From assembly GCA_041671045.1 (NCBI GenBank), contig JBAZCF010000007.1:62001-126000 (forward strand): a stretch of DNA of 64,000 nucleotides, written 5' to 3'. Origin of the DNA: Parachlamydiales bacterium. Lineage in GTDB: Bacteria; Chlamydiota; Chlamydiia; Chlamydiales; JABDDJ01. This document shows, in pieces, positions 22,501 to 29,783 of this stretch. The translations under genes were made by a program, and so were the position numbers. The notes beneath the pieces are model-generated. The model was not told the DNA's origin. It did not search any database and saw only the letters and a program-made list of their open reading frames with translations. Every line of letters starts with the position of its first letter. Positions within the stretch are counted from its first letter, which is position 1.

Positions 22501-22733
22501 ATGGAGAAATGCTCTACAATAAGAATGAATTGGAAATATTAAAAGCATGGATTATCGAAAATGGTGTCGAACGTATGGAACGTTTCTTCTACCAGCATGT
22601 GCTGTATGCACAAGATACCCTGCGTGATAGTTATCCAGGTAGTACCTTGCATAAACTGTTTATCTCCCTGCTAGAGAGTGAGCAAGTGGAACCGGAGAAA
22701 AACAAGGGCAAAGGCAAAGAGATAGAAAAGTAG
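13506..22733 (+). CDS. Giant multidomain protein with DUF3638/SF2-like ATPase region
   Basis: A 3075-residue protein. The C-terminal half holds helicase-like signatures in order: P-loop NMGSGKT (2030-2036), a stretch TFTFSRQSQS just after it, WDEFD (2164-2168) as Walker B, LTATPW (2454-2459) as motif III, and GQSFGRKRQ (2622-2630) as an arginine-finger motif VI. The P-loop context and the following FSR stretch resemble DUF3638/DUF3645 proteins known from fungi and chlamydia-like bacteria. The N-terminal part has SGHSTQQL (His238), a Gly/Asn-rich strand ending WHFH (267-269) and NSPICTWAS (Cys354), which resembles a papain-like fold with the His before the Cys. An acidic patch lies around 790-820, and a Gln-rich linker near 2800 precedes the last domain. 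It is probably cytosolic or an effector. It starts at ATG 13506 in AT-rich DNA without an obvious ribosome site. No neighbour is clearly co-transcribed. Confidence 0.85.
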   Translation: MTVINQNLQVNSSSTSSIHPRNTTGGSDVDNDFIRNAIHQITNNLSNDKTVRWRQEKDLLTYLTALSSNLPSDSPELPSIQAFAKDVAATHEKRSAELFPSWTQPLEELRRHIVPRDTDSKSLLNDPKFSKGITENSFAHILVETLINKSRFAGNNAHNVIEYLHQFLETYTPPFVVTKGFEDFKKAIALQYEFQQELGTSPSSSHYKATVTKYIAKLKVENDFLLIETGWIGDPSGHSTQQLIVYRGKNTFDEMTFNIGAGADKWHFHIFVDDRLFVQSYSKKEGVSKETLTSDYYLQVQYEMNWVLKNPLNTSPTDYTELDLYSLEKNKLDGVISSSPDPKNTMALQNSPICTWASIKAAMNYFTEPSIFNRTLYDIAFQSLCTFHQTIKEDLKDQEDNQILMEHAGISLAQITAECYRTGVISNEELEVTYDTLREYFQFIDAQVEIFSNKHTDPQYSHNPDHYIIKNLKIATIEEAGSDCINDFNLPKVVTIRPREDFQSPQAFLDKLGEIRKFINKCNKIDSTQPTSTSVWWVVVNTIRSLPLPTELMPDNTCFWDHFNEEEAKLAIIQLHAIVYNARDAFVSSDLYSAPMRKQLALYFFTCLMLCERLSKNIPEFKPLVGSLPLTYFLENYLHDIHTPFTEGHCTYYHPRDRKLRSVLLNYFHSTFKPTKKRQFFVSDELTRNSPPAYCHDIPLYKMEFEQWLQTDEAPAEAAVIHEYLKNEGIRLRLIESYPELENANDQKRFVYLMCATEAGILPDHFLAYRDIALQLRLLTTMVSMEEIKDDLSSDMEEDLNEDELDNRPKKYFEIEESDTSITIKLNYTVGEIEEENEKESKNCNIGFDAQNFNLREGIEYTKLYDMSRLPGLGDKLNDAKLLSNEVSEFLKLKINLPVELCADLMGLLTMGNRDNNKHHPETQIIRALSFFMTHRELLNEEGLRALFHILLLESDFLEVALMTYRPIGYKLSEFIAEGITHSYAQMDLIKFCFYVHLGSCLERIVNSQKQFASIPFPDFYRWLKRAIDISKDSIMVQCELRQMLLMEFINNQGLRNIPGVAVEIIKTYFLYKSISLEVEKSSFLISESSLLELTSVYSLLESFILQVLSDQQSANNFCNALLEELHGVKTTFEWNTSGYPFVYSEDNKYCLNFYTGECFINNRRNVVVDSTFLSTNATMKLFKKSSYNALMDTSNCYYIDVSPRKMFIYDSSCFLYFKEDNKPVITSMQLPSAEVFTPFNPYMEEETFWGCKLSDNKREFSIRNQDFIVSHLFLGREENDQCVIEKIYKISGKEQLEMVPLSSDEHPFKEHLPLEIAIRSVLWKNAAGIPVQLDIPFLSLSFTVEQTPKGYIAHCDQMEGYHLSDHIIIRNVGAIPLNVILEDAKGNRKALLAKGKIYFLIKGAFSREYDVSNKPRLKQEYYVYSVDPIKGIVATDKELKLNWAYHLTAQKKYFLAFEIIRKSISTLIPYTQNEVAILQKIGMLKSESEDPTPQSTAISLIAYILYCRTVETSKIDPLEKYTLKKLYLSYIENIYKAPQFKISPNEIEYASKLLNLAFIDYIPTLPTSFDYRSFISPNYVVPVPGSREKFDLTQNDFQGWCKKISPTLPENRLIIRPACYMQSNFLFFYDKAQNSNNEVLSDIAFAQNESSASPFLLLLLKFAHENPAVFPTTEMLAKLLHHSDWNGFQRLVLEPYRTRLHNPPATPNSTVIPEASTASSPEENLPTDCNASNSMQIIVPKRKAEVLDSPSTDPKIRKVELRKIKWIPFFSQKELNTLFVSKPKSEESLTPEQLEDALYSADVNIIPQESERIKEEISKYWNSADRKKPWNLIEGEKNLEDASRNVAIIKAEKIKRFNVALAELLLEIEKLPDQIKDAYLIGLERQGLKYRTPTLEELTIFIARKRSSNFQHFPPNILLQEENIRNKVIEVQSQHVRIQQLERAQKHLSTLQNFISRGITSEDISYRYTSESFYYELTRIPPYNPYEYPHLLCMEVLDSTGIYDWQHTDIDRIIHPHPDDSKNIVFQKNMGSGKTRVYLQILALLLASNGMVPFVIVHSSQSDSVAKVMENGVYSQAAVTFTFSRQSQSLAKLRNIAQLLEKAKELGGFFFVTDTTLYDLRQCYKETLVQYLQQKTPEKETEEKLRVFLQIDRFMSTKCPALWDEFDLLGNCRFENIYTTGEPIILSSSFRDLVADIFESIFSNPEICSQLKTKAYTEAEFHDIIKEKLIHTFIKSHSLVKEAVNGMMDDTQLHKFLMGDKEVEQSITNFPLDVRNLLHIVHDEFNTLFPLTESKQYNVDYMSSQDLNKIFPVPGLACKVPNPTSDFGFIFALLNYTLHTLIAEGVTPKLLQQLIRRMQTSAREEQTQDPSLRLEQTKGFQDFTELCGSGFHIPFFNINSSHINNLIATLPKDIKYLCSFAKRFIFPLVTYYPQTIVSTPYSLIGMFPRDIGLTATPWNNATYHESIKTIFDPTVEPLTTGLLIKNSQVVEIDDIADDENGPENTIKALSEIEKTKNIPFDDLIDSGAFIKIEKNIDGAKLLLKYLPPTKRGVVFYHNNVEMVLERCEPEPILVPLEKCRLPLNQRHIFFDDWHTTGANIDADPLSCGYLTYDKTSKRKLGQSFGRKRQRHLRQRVIIIIKKSQGIYIRNLLQLEPGTVIQPKHILKVSQYITETEINEQLVGSAQSKLDYIVEEKLLTTIRDSKEDPLPLLRTGRAQIIPLITKKVKLVPAKMMGPVNQEIDKNKHFNRYISRICKNVHPLSQNCPLFKDLAPSLKATLDDTLSKCAVPQPIPRSHFSRAQQLVQQQTQQQSQAQVRQEVSSNSYSSQYKNRYYGHWNWNSRNPPSSGNYFINRTLEEALTTAPKDSVPILKVNHLMGLHDHLIPYAEAFKDIEMSINFTPEFGLLFEKRQYKAKCVLLILERSTQSRRLILLNEADRGFFFGTLNRDAFYFHSKKMESPYEIALYDFGLNIIQVNHYKEFNVRAFDKELLITRFMYGEMLYNKNELEILKAWIIENGVERMERFFYQHVLYAQDTLRDSYPGSTLHKLFISLLESEQVEPEKNKGKGKEIEK

Positions 22734-22772
22734 ATAGACCCTTTTGAGCGTGGTGTGTCGTTTTTATTTTCT

Positions 22773-23310
22773 TGCAATAAGTCGCCTCTAGGGATGTATG
22801 TGAGGAGTTTTTATGAACGCAGAGACCCAAAGAACGAAGAGAAGCTCCGCCCCGCATTAGGCTGACACTGGCATGGTCGTTTTCGTACCAATCTCACATC
22901 GCTGCGGTCCCCCGCGGGACCGCAGCGCCGACGTTGACATGCTCGCTTACGCGATCACGTCAAGGATTAACAATACACCAAAAACGCTCTAACTTTTTGC
23001 AGTATAAACACAAATGGAAATAGTTCATTCTGGTCATGCTATCATCCATTAAGTTGACAAACTTGTTTCCGTTGTGTAAACCGGGATTTTGATTTTTCTA
23101 TGGAGTGTCTAATTATACTTGACGTGATCGCGTCAGCGAGCATGTCAACGTCGGCGCTGCGGTCCCGCGGGGGACCGCGGCGATGTGAGATCGGTACGAA
23201 ACAATCGTACTAGTGATAGCCTAATGCGCGGCGGAGCTTCTCTGCGTTCTTTGGGTCTTTGCGTTCATAAAATGCTTCACAAACTGTTTTAAAGGTAACT
23301 TCTTGCCGGG
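22773..23310. repeat. Inverted-repeat element, copy II (MITE-like)
   Basis: Same build as the element at 2.1-2.7 kb: arms 22773-22965 and 23118-23310 in inverted orientation, core 22966-23117. The core matches the first element's core clearly (shared CATTAAGTT, CTATGGAGTGTCT and TGTTTC blocks). Arm hairpins at about 22904-22929 and 23154-23180 are almost perfect. An extra arm-end fragment (GGGCGGAGCTTCTCTGCG) follows at about 23308-23335. The element fills nearly all of the 628 bases between the giant gene's stop and the end of the glycosidase gene, and nothing else is visible there. Confidence 0.85.
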
Positions 23311-23361
23311 CGGAGCTTCTCTGCGTTCAAAAACACTTCACACTCCATACTGTCAATAACG

Positions 23362-26022
23362 TTATGCCCGCTGCTGGATAAGCTTGGCCACTAGCCCCGT
23401 CCATCCCGTCTGATGCGACGCCCCTAACCCTTGTCCAGTATCGCCATGAAAGAATTCGTTAAAAAACAGATAGTCTTTCCAATACGGATCATGCTGGAAT
23501 AACGGTTGGTTTCCGAAGAAAGGCCTTTCATTGTTTTCGTTCAATTGGAAAAGCTTAATAAGCCTATCCGATAGCTCATCGGCAACTTGTCCTAAGGAGA
23601 TAAAATTTCCGGAATGTGTAGGAAATTCCACTTTTAAATCATCCCCATAATAATGGTGATATTTCTGCAAAGCCTCAATAATCAGAAAATTGATCGGAAA
23701 CCATACTGGACCGCGCCAATTAGAATTTCCGCCAAATAAGTACGTATCAGACTCTCCCGGCTGGTAGTTTATGCAATAGTGCGTTTCTTCAATGTCTAAC
23801 ATGAAGGGATTTTTTTGGTGATATTTAGACAAGGAACGTATTCCGTAAGGGGAAAGGAATTCTTCCTCATCCAACATATAATGGAGGATGCGGATAAGTT
23901 TATCGCGTGTGACGATGCTCATCAGGTGCCTTTTGCTCTGGCCTGTATGGTAGATACACGCCATGCTTTCGGCCAGGTTTGGCCATTTCCGCATAAACCA
24001 TCCCATTCTACGTGCAAAGACGGGCATATCATGTAAAAGCTCATCTTCTAGAGTCTCCACAGCAAGCAGTGGCATAAGCCCCACCAGAGATCGCACGCGG
24101 ATAGGGATACGGGCATGCTTTGCAGGAATTTGAAGGATATCGTAAAAGAATCCATCCTCTTCATCCCACAGACCGTCGTCTTCTCCACCCATATTGATCA
24201 TAGCGCCTGCAATACGGAGGAAATGCTCAAAAAACTTGGTTGCAGTATCCTGCCAAACGGGATTATCGATAGCAAGTTCAAGAGCTATCTTCATCATCAC
24301 AAGGGAATAAAAACCCATCCATGCAGTGCCATCCGACTGATCGATATGTCCCCCCAACGGAAAGGGCTGGCTGCGGTCAAAAATACTGATATTATCCAAT
24401 CCGAGAAATCCGCCCTGGAAAACATTTTTCCCTTCAGCATCCTTCCTATTCACCCACCAGGTAAAATTCAAAAGTAGCTTATTAAATATTCCTTGGATAA
24501 AATTTCTGTCGCCTTTTCCGGCAAGCTTAGCATCAATTTTGTATACGCGCCAAGCTGCCCAGGCATGGACCGGCGGGTTGACGTCGCTGAAATTCCATTC
24601 ATAGGCAGGCAGCTGGCCATTGGGATGCATATACCATTCGCGAGTCATAAGGGTAAGCTGCCTTTTGGCAAAATCTGCATCGATAAGGGCTAAAGGGATG
24701 GTATGGAAAGATAGATCCCAAGAGGCATACCAGGGATATTCCCATTTATCAGGCATGGATATTATGTCGAAGTTGACAAGGTGTTCCCAGTCGCCGTTGC
24801 GGATATGCTTGCGCAATGGCGAGGGTGTGCTGCCTTTATCTCCTTTCAGCCACTGTCCAATGTCGTAATAGTAGAGCTGTTTCGAACAAAGTAGTCCTGC
24901 AAAAGCTTGACGTTGTATCAAACGCATATCAGGGTTATGCAGGTCTTTATGCAAGTCTGCGTAGAAAATATCCGCTTCTTTTTGCTTCTGACTGACTAAT
25001 GCATCGAAACGATGGAAGGGATCCTTGAGTTCCTTAGCAGATATTCTTACGCGCCAAACGGCAGCTGCCCCACCCTCTATCTGCTGTTTAAAATGGATGG
25101 CTGCTTTAGTCCCTTCGTTTTGCGGGTTGATTGCCTTGGAATCCCCTTTAATGATGTAGTTATGGAAGGCGTCTTTCACGAAAGATGCATTATTTGCAAC
25201 GCCGTATAGTTGCTGTGTGTTGGTCTCATTTTCCGTGAATAAGACCTCGGCATCCCCTTCGAAATAAATCCAATATTTTCCCAAGGAGGGATGGTTGACA
25301 TGGATGACGTTAGTGTTTGAAGCTTCTAAATGCATTTTAGGCTTGCCTAAGACATCCCCCATCGGTCCGCCTTCATATCCCCAGATCCATGTATTCCTAA
25401 ACCAGGCCGTGGGGAGCATATGGAGCAAAGCTGTTTTATCACCTCTATTGAAAACTTCCATGCGCATTAAGATATCATCGGGTTTATCTTTTGCGTATTC
25501 TACGAACACGTCGAAGTAGCGGTTGTCATTGAAAACCCCTGTATCTACAAGTTCGTATTCCGGTTCATGAGGTGTGCGCTGACGGTTTTCTTGCACTAAT
25601 TTTTCGTAGGGAAAAGCTACCTGAGGATATTTATAGAGCATTTTGACATAGCTATGCGTAGGCGTGCTATCTAGATAGTAATAGTATTCTTTGACATCCT
25701 CTCCGTGATTGCCTTCTCCACCAGCTAATCCGAAGATACGTTCTTTTAAGATCGGATCTGCTCCATTCCACAAGGCTAAACTAAAACAGAGGTATTGATC
25801 CCTATCGCTAAAACCTAAAAGTCCGTCTTCATTCCAGCGATATACGCGGCTCATGGCATGCGCATGCGGGAAATAGCCCCAAGCATTCCCGGTGTCGCTA
25901 TAATCCTCGCGGACAGTGCCCCACCCTCTTTCGCTTAAGTAAGGACCCCATTTCTTCCAATTTGTCTGCATAGAATGATGTTCTTGCAAACGCTTATTTT
26001 CAGGATTGCCGGAAAAAAACAT
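23362..26022 (-). CDS. GH63-like (MGH1-like) glycoside hydrolase
   Basis: About 886 residues, matching the bacterial 'glucosidase' family related to GH63 (processing alpha-glucosidase, (alpha/alpha)6 barrel). Conserved blocks include NWKKWGPYLSERGWGTVRED near the N-terminus, YFPHAHAMSRVYRWNEDGL, the stretch GNHGEDVKEYYYYLDSTPTH, NWRGPVWFPINF and GDTGQGLGASHQTGWTGL at the C-terminus. It has no signal peptide, so it is probably cytoplasmic and may act on a storage or host-derived glucan or disaccharide (inference). I prefer ATG 26022, preceded by GGAA. A GTG at 26094 would add 24 residues that do not look like the family. It is the last gene of a minus-strand run after lplA. Confidence 0.85.
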   Translation of the reverse strand: MFFSGNPENKRLQEHHSMQTNWKKWGPYLSERGWGTVREDYSDTGNAWGYFPHAHAMSRVYRWNEDGLLGFSDRDQYLCFSLALWNGADPILKERIFGLAGGEGNHGEDVKEYYYYLDSTPTHSYVKMLYKYPQVAFPYEKLVQENRQRTPHEPEYELVDTGVFNDNRYFDVFVEYAKDKPDDILMRMEVFNRGDKTALLHMLPTAWFRNTWIWGYEGGPMGDVLGKPKMHLEASNTNVIHVNHPSLGKYWIYFEGDAEVLFTENETNTQQLYGVANNASFVKDAFHNYIIKGDSKAINPQNEGTKAAIHFKQQIEGGAAAVWRVRISAKELKDPFHRFDALVSQKQKEADIFYADLHKDLHNPDMRLIQRQAFAGLLCSKQLYYYDIGQWLKGDKGSTPSPLRKHIRNGDWEHLVNFDIISMPDKWEYPWYASWDLSFHTIPLALIDADFAKRQLTLMTREWYMHPNGQLPAYEWNFSDVNPPVHAWAAWRVYKIDAKLAGKGDRNFIQGIFNKLLLNFTWWVNRKDAEGKNVFQGGFLGLDNISIFDRSQPFPLGGHIDQSDGTAWMGFYSLVMMKIALELAIDNPVWQDTATKFFEHFLRIAGAMINMGGEDDGLWDEEDGFFYDILQIPAKHARIPIRVRSLVGLMPLLAVETLEDELLHDMPVFARRMGWFMRKWPNLAESMACIYHTGQSKRHLMSIVTRDKLIRILHYMLDEEEFLSPYGIRSLSKYHQKNPFMLDIEETHYCINYQPGESDTYLFGGNSNWRGPVWFPINFLIIEALQKYHHYYGDDLKVEFPTHSGNFISLGQVADELSDRLIKLFQLNENNERPFFGNQPLFQHDPYWKDYLFFNEFFHGDTGQGLGASHQTGWTGLVAKLIQQRA

Positions 26023-26119
26023 TATATTTCCAAGATAAGATAACTGCCCTTTTGTATATATTTTAGCTGATAATTTTTCTAATCTTGATTTCACCTATGA
26101 TTGCGTACGCAATCCTAAG

Positions 26120-26815
26120 TTATAGAAGGTGGGTTGATTTACGATGGGGTTGTCCAAGGATATCCAGAACTTCTTCTATTTGGACGGAAAGAAGTGTGTA
26201 TTGTTTTCTTAGTTGGGAGAAAATTTTTTGTTGGAAATCTTCCGGTGAACTGCAATATTCTTTAAGCGTGCAAAGGAAATCGCTATGTGAACGTTGGAGT
26301 CTATATTTCGGAACGCGTTTAGGAAGTAGCAAGCAGTCCATCAAATGGGGGCTATAATCCCAAAGAAAGCTTGAATGATGAAGCCACCTATCTTTTGTAA
26401 TATATTGGGCATTTCCCCCGCATTTACGATCTCCAATAACATAGTCATTTTCATGCAACTTGAAAGGAAAGATAGGACTATAAAACTGGTCAGTCCATTC
26501 CATGATTTGTTGCGGAAACGCCGGAAAAGAGCAGTCGCCTGTATTGAAGATAAATGTGGCGAAGCAGGTAGATTCATCGATAACAACAGTCCCGCCACCG
26601 CTAAACCGTCGTACTAAAGGAACTTGCAAAGAAGCGATTTTTTCTTCATTCAGCAGTTCTTCTTTCTTACCGGAAATTCCCAAGACGACAGCAGGCGAAG
26701 CTTGTGCATTTATGATGCACCAATTGCGATGATCTGCTCGTAAGAGCGCTTCTTCTATTTGGAGTTGTTGGAAGATGGGTACTTTTTGCAGATGCAGCAA
26801 ATGTACCTTTAGCAT
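26120..26815 (-). CDS. lplA: Lipoate-protein ligase A family protein
   Basis: Attaches lipoate to apo-enzymes using ATP. The family motif RRFSGGGTVV is at residues 69-78, and the catalytic-type Lys131 is in GDRKCGGNAQ. HHSSFLWD follows, as in active ligases. At 231 residues it lacks the extra C-terminal domain of E. coli LplA. It lies downstream of mnmG in the same orientation (42-base gap). I recall the same mnmG-lplA neighbourhood in Chlamydia. Together with LipA it gives both de novo and salvage routes to lipoylated complexes that use LpdA. Confidence 0.88.
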   Translation of the reverse strand: MLKVHLLHLQKVPIFQQLQIEEALLRADHRNWCIINAQASPAVVLGISGKKEELLNEEKIASLQVPLVRRFSGGGTVVIDESTCFATFIFNTGDCSFPAFPQQIMEWTDQFYSPIFPFKLHENDYVIGDRKCGGNAQYITKDRWLHHSSFLWDYSPHLMDCLLLPKRVPKYRLQRSHSDFLCTLKEYCSSPEDFQQKIFSQLRKQYTLLSVQIEEVLDILGQPHRKSTHLL

Positions 26816-26857
26816 CTGTGCCTTGCCCGCATTAATGCTACGCGGAGAACGGTAATA

Positions 26858-28648
26858 TCAGCGGGCGAAACGCCGGGAAATGCGTGATGCTTGGCCTAGA
26901 TTTACAGGGCGGGCATGACTTAATTTTTGCATTGCTTCCTTGCGCAGGCCTTTAATATCGAAATAGTCGAGAGAAGAAGGCAAAGCGACATCTTCAGTGT
27001 TAGCTGCTCTGGCAACTTCATCTTCCTGACGCTTCAAATATCCTTCATATTTAGCATGAAGTTCAAGCTGTAAGTTGATCTCTCCATGATCCACAAAATG
27101 ATTAGGATACTGTTCGACCAATGTGGAATAGCTACATTCGGGACGGGCAAGCAATTGCAATAAGGAACAGCCTTTTCCGTTGATCTGTAAAAAAGCCTTG
27201 GACAACCTTTCAATTTCTGAAGCTAGTAAATTCTGTTTTTGAAGGAACTTACGGTAGCGTTCTTCATCGACCAACCCGACTTGGTAGCCATATTCACGTA
27301 ATCTGAATTCTGCATTATCCTGGCGCAACAGCAAACGGTATTCAGCTCTGCTTGTAAATATGCGGTAAGGCTCATCAATCCCTTTGGTGATGAGGTCGTC
27401 GATCATCACACCGATGTAGGCTTCAGAACGTTTAAGGATAAGCGGGGGACGTCCTAAAATCTTATTCGCTGCATTAATACCAGCCATAAGTCCTTGAGCA
27501 GCAGCTTCTTCGTATCCTGTCGTCCCGTTGATCTGTCCTGCCAGATAGAGTCCTTCAATATGTTTTACTGCCAAAGAGGAATCTAAATGGCCGCATTCAA
27601 CATAATCATACTCTATGGCATACCCTGGACGGGCGATTTCTGCATTTTCCAAGCCTATGATCGTTCTTACATACGCATATTGTACATCGAACGGAAGCGA
27701 AGTAGAAATGCCGTTCACATAAAATTCTTCTGTAGTAAGTCCTTCAGGCTCTAAGAAGACCTGGTGCCTCTCTTTGTCAGAAAAACGGACCATTTTATCT
27801 TCGATCGAAGGACAGTAACGGGGGCCGACAACTCCAGGTTCCAGTTTGCCGGAATACATTAGAGATTTGCTTAAGTTGGCTAAAACGATATCACGAGTTT
27901 GTTCAGTCGTATAGGTGATATAGCAGGAAACTTGGGTCAGACGTTTTTCTTTAGGTGCATCACAAGAAAAGAAAACATCATCTTCTCCGGCTTGTTCTTC
28001 TGTTTTGCTGAAATCGATGGAACGGCGGTAGACGCGGGGAGGAGTTCCTGTTTTGAGGCGACCAAGCTTTAGACCTAACTTACTTAAACTATGAGAAAGT
28101 CCAATAGATGGCTGATCACCTGCCCTGCCGGCGGAAGTATTAAATTCCCCGATATGGATCAGGCCTTTAAGGAAAGTTCCGGAGGTGATGATGAGGGCTT
28201 TAGCGGAATAGCGGACGCCTTCTTTGGTCGTCACGCCGGAAACTTTGTCGTTTTCAACCAGAAGGTCTTCAACGGTTCCTTGCATAAGGAACAGATTAGG
28301 CGTTTGTTCTAAACAGTGACGCATTTTCAGGGCATAAGCGGCTTTGTCAGCCTGAGCGCGGGGCGACCAGACAGCGGGGCCTTTAGTCCTGTTGAGCATA
28401 CGGAATTGGATACCGGTCTCATCGGTGACTTTTCCCATTAGGCCGCCCAGAGCATCGATCTCACGAACAAGGTGGCCTTTACCCACACCGCCAACGGCAG
28501 GGTTGCAGCTCATCTTAGCAATGGTATCGAGGTTCATGCTTAGGAGCAGAGTACGTAATCCGGCTTTTGCTGCTGCGTGAGCAGCTTCGCAACCGGCGTG
28601 TCCGCCGCCTATGACAATGACGTCAAAATGTTCTGGATAGTTCCACAT
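26858..28648 (-). CDS. mnmG: tRNA uridine-5-carboxymethylaminomethyl modification enzyme MnmG (GidA)
   Basis: FAD/NADH enzyme that, with MnmE, modifies the wobble uridine of several tRNAs. The N-terminus VIVIGGGHAGCEAA is the FAD-binding motif. The conserved SCNPAVGGVGKGHLV, RMLNRTKGPAVWSPRAQ and GQINGTTGYEEAAAQGL blocks are present. The 596 residues from ATG 28648 (MWNYPEHF) match the usual family start. An upstream in-frame ATG at 28675 adds nine residues and is less likely. It heads the mnmG-lplA-glycosidase run. Confidence 0.95.
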   Translation of the reverse strand: MWNYPEHFDVIVIGGGHAGCEAAHAAAKAGLRTLLLSMNLDTIAKMSCNPAVGGVGKGHLVREIDALGGLMGKVTDETGIQFRMLNRTKGPAVWSPRAQADKAAYALKMRHCLEQTPNLFLMQGTVEDLLVENDKVSGVTTKEGVRYSAKALIITSGTFLKGLIHIGEFNTSAGRAGDQPSIGLSHSLSKLGLKLGRLKTGTPPRVYRRSIDFSKTEEQAGEDDVFFSCDAPKEKRLTQVSCYITYTTEQTRDIVLANLSKSLMYSGKLEPGVVGPRYCPSIEDKMVRFSDKERHQVFLEPEGLTTEEFYVNGISTSLPFDVQYAYVRTIIGLENAEIARPGYAIEYDYVECGHLDSSLAVKHIEGLYLAGQINGTTGYEEAAAQGLMAGINAANKILGRPPLILKRSEAYIGVMIDDLITKGIDEPYRIFTSRAEYRLLLRQDNAEFRLREYGYQVGLVDEERYRKFLQKQNLLASEIERLSKAFLQINGKGCSLLQLLARPECSYSTLVEQYPNHFVDHGEINLQLELHAKYEGYLKRQEDEVARAANTEDVALPSSLDYFDIKGLRKEAMQKLSHARPVNLGQASRISRRFAR

Positions 28649-28709
28649 AGTCTTTACATAAAGGAAGTTGCGCATTCCATACTAGAAGCGCAACGTCTAG
28701 ATAAGATGC

Positions 28710-28799
28710 TTATCTGTTTTTGTGTCTGTCGCGACGGCTACGCTTTTTACGCTTGTGCTTAGCGATTTTAGCGCGACGCTTTTTTTTCACTGATGACAT
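28710..28799 (-). CDS. AURKAIP1/COX24-domain small basic ribosome-associated protein
   Basis: A 29-residue, Lys/Arg-rich peptide (MSSVKKKRRAKIAKHKRKK, ending RDRHKNR). It matches the small bacterial AURKAIP1/COX24 (mS38-like) family, whose members bind the small ribosomal subunit. A CGGAG ribosome site lies five bases before the ATG. It lies 61 bases upstream of mnmG on the same strand and may share its transcript. Such genes are often missed because of their size. Confidence 0.8.
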   Translation of the reverse strand: MSSVKKKRRAKIAKHKRKKRSRRDRHKNR

Positions 28800-28892
28800 G
28801 CTGACTCCGATAAAAGTCAAAGTTTAGTAAACAATGTCAATATACTACCGCACCAAGGATAAATTACACAAGTGAATTTAAATCAGCGGTTT

Positions 28893-29627
28893 TCATCTCT
28901 CTATCTTGTCTTTATTAGACACAGTTCTTTCGAGAATGAGGAGAGGAGCACTGCTTCCTGGGATTTCATTCAGCTCAAAGTATTTCAGTATCTCTGAGGG
29001 GTCTTTAAAATAGGTAGTGAAAGCTTGTGAAGTGACGAAAAAATGATGATAACAAATCAGTTGTAAGTTTCTAGTTGTGCTGTGGAGTGGAGAGTAGTAT
29101 GAAAAAGTGATCGTCCTCGCTTGACTGCCAGGTCTAAAAGTATAGGGAATGGTATGAGTTATGCCCTGCTCTACAGCCTTCAAATAACACCTGTGCATTC
29201 TTGTATTTGTTCTATCCCCATCTCGGTTAACAAACATTTTTCTCTGGATGAGATTGGCAACCAAGTCTTTCTTTTCCAAATCTTCGATATAAGCTATTGC
29301 CTCTTCTGCAGTGTTAAAAGTCATGGTTCCAAAAAGAAAAGCGACTTTCACATCATTATAGTTAATATAAATATTGAAATGGAGAGTTCTTTGTATAGGG
29401 TGTTTAGGCTTGATGGAACAGCAAAAACTATCATTGCTTAAAGACTGGATAACATAAGAAATGTTTTCAGAAATTAGAATACGTTCCGCTTCCGCATTGC
29501 AAGTTTCAGCATTTACATTTGTTATTCTAAAGTTCGGATGTTTTTTAAAAAGAGTCCCCATACTCTCTATTGGGGTGATTACATAACTGTCGTTACTTGT
29601 AAAAGTAAGTGATGCATTAACTATCAT
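28893..29627 (-). CDS. Tandem SH2-like protein, candidate effector (paralogue 1)
   Basis: A 244-residue protein paralogous to the gene at 30180 (shared FCCSIK/FYCSIK, IQRTLH/IQKTLH and YTFRPGS/YVFRPSS blocks). It reads as two similar halves of about 75 residues (45-116 and 145-217). Each has a helix, a strand ending in a short turn, two strands and a closing helix, the order seen in SH2 domains. In the second half YTFRPGS (Arg165) resembles the SH2 FLVRES motif with its phosphotyrosine-binding Arg. The first half has Gln at that place. No signal peptide or membrane segment. The region upstream (29628-29780) is very AT-rich. The fold call is inference from pattern reading. Confidence 0.75.
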   Translation of the reverse strand: MIVNASLTFTSNDSYVITPIESMGTLFKKHPNFRITNVNAETCNAEAERILISENISYVIQSLSNDSFCCSIKPKHPIQRTLHFNIYINYNDVKVAFLFGTMTFNTAEEAIAYIEDLEKKDLVANLIQRKMFVNRDGDRTNTRMHRCYLKAVEQGITHTIPYTFRPGSQARTITFSYYSPLHSTTRNLQLICYHHFFVTSQAFTTYFKDPSEILKYFELNEIPGSSAPLLILERTVSNKDKIER

Positions 29628-29783
29628 AAGACCCTATAAGCTGTTATTATTAACTAAATAATAAAGCATGTTAACTAACTATAAAAATAAAATCAAAACA
29701 ATAATCACTTTAAAATTTAATTTAACATTACAATTAAAATTGTAGATGCGCAGTTTATGTGATTTGAATTAAACCCAAAGATA

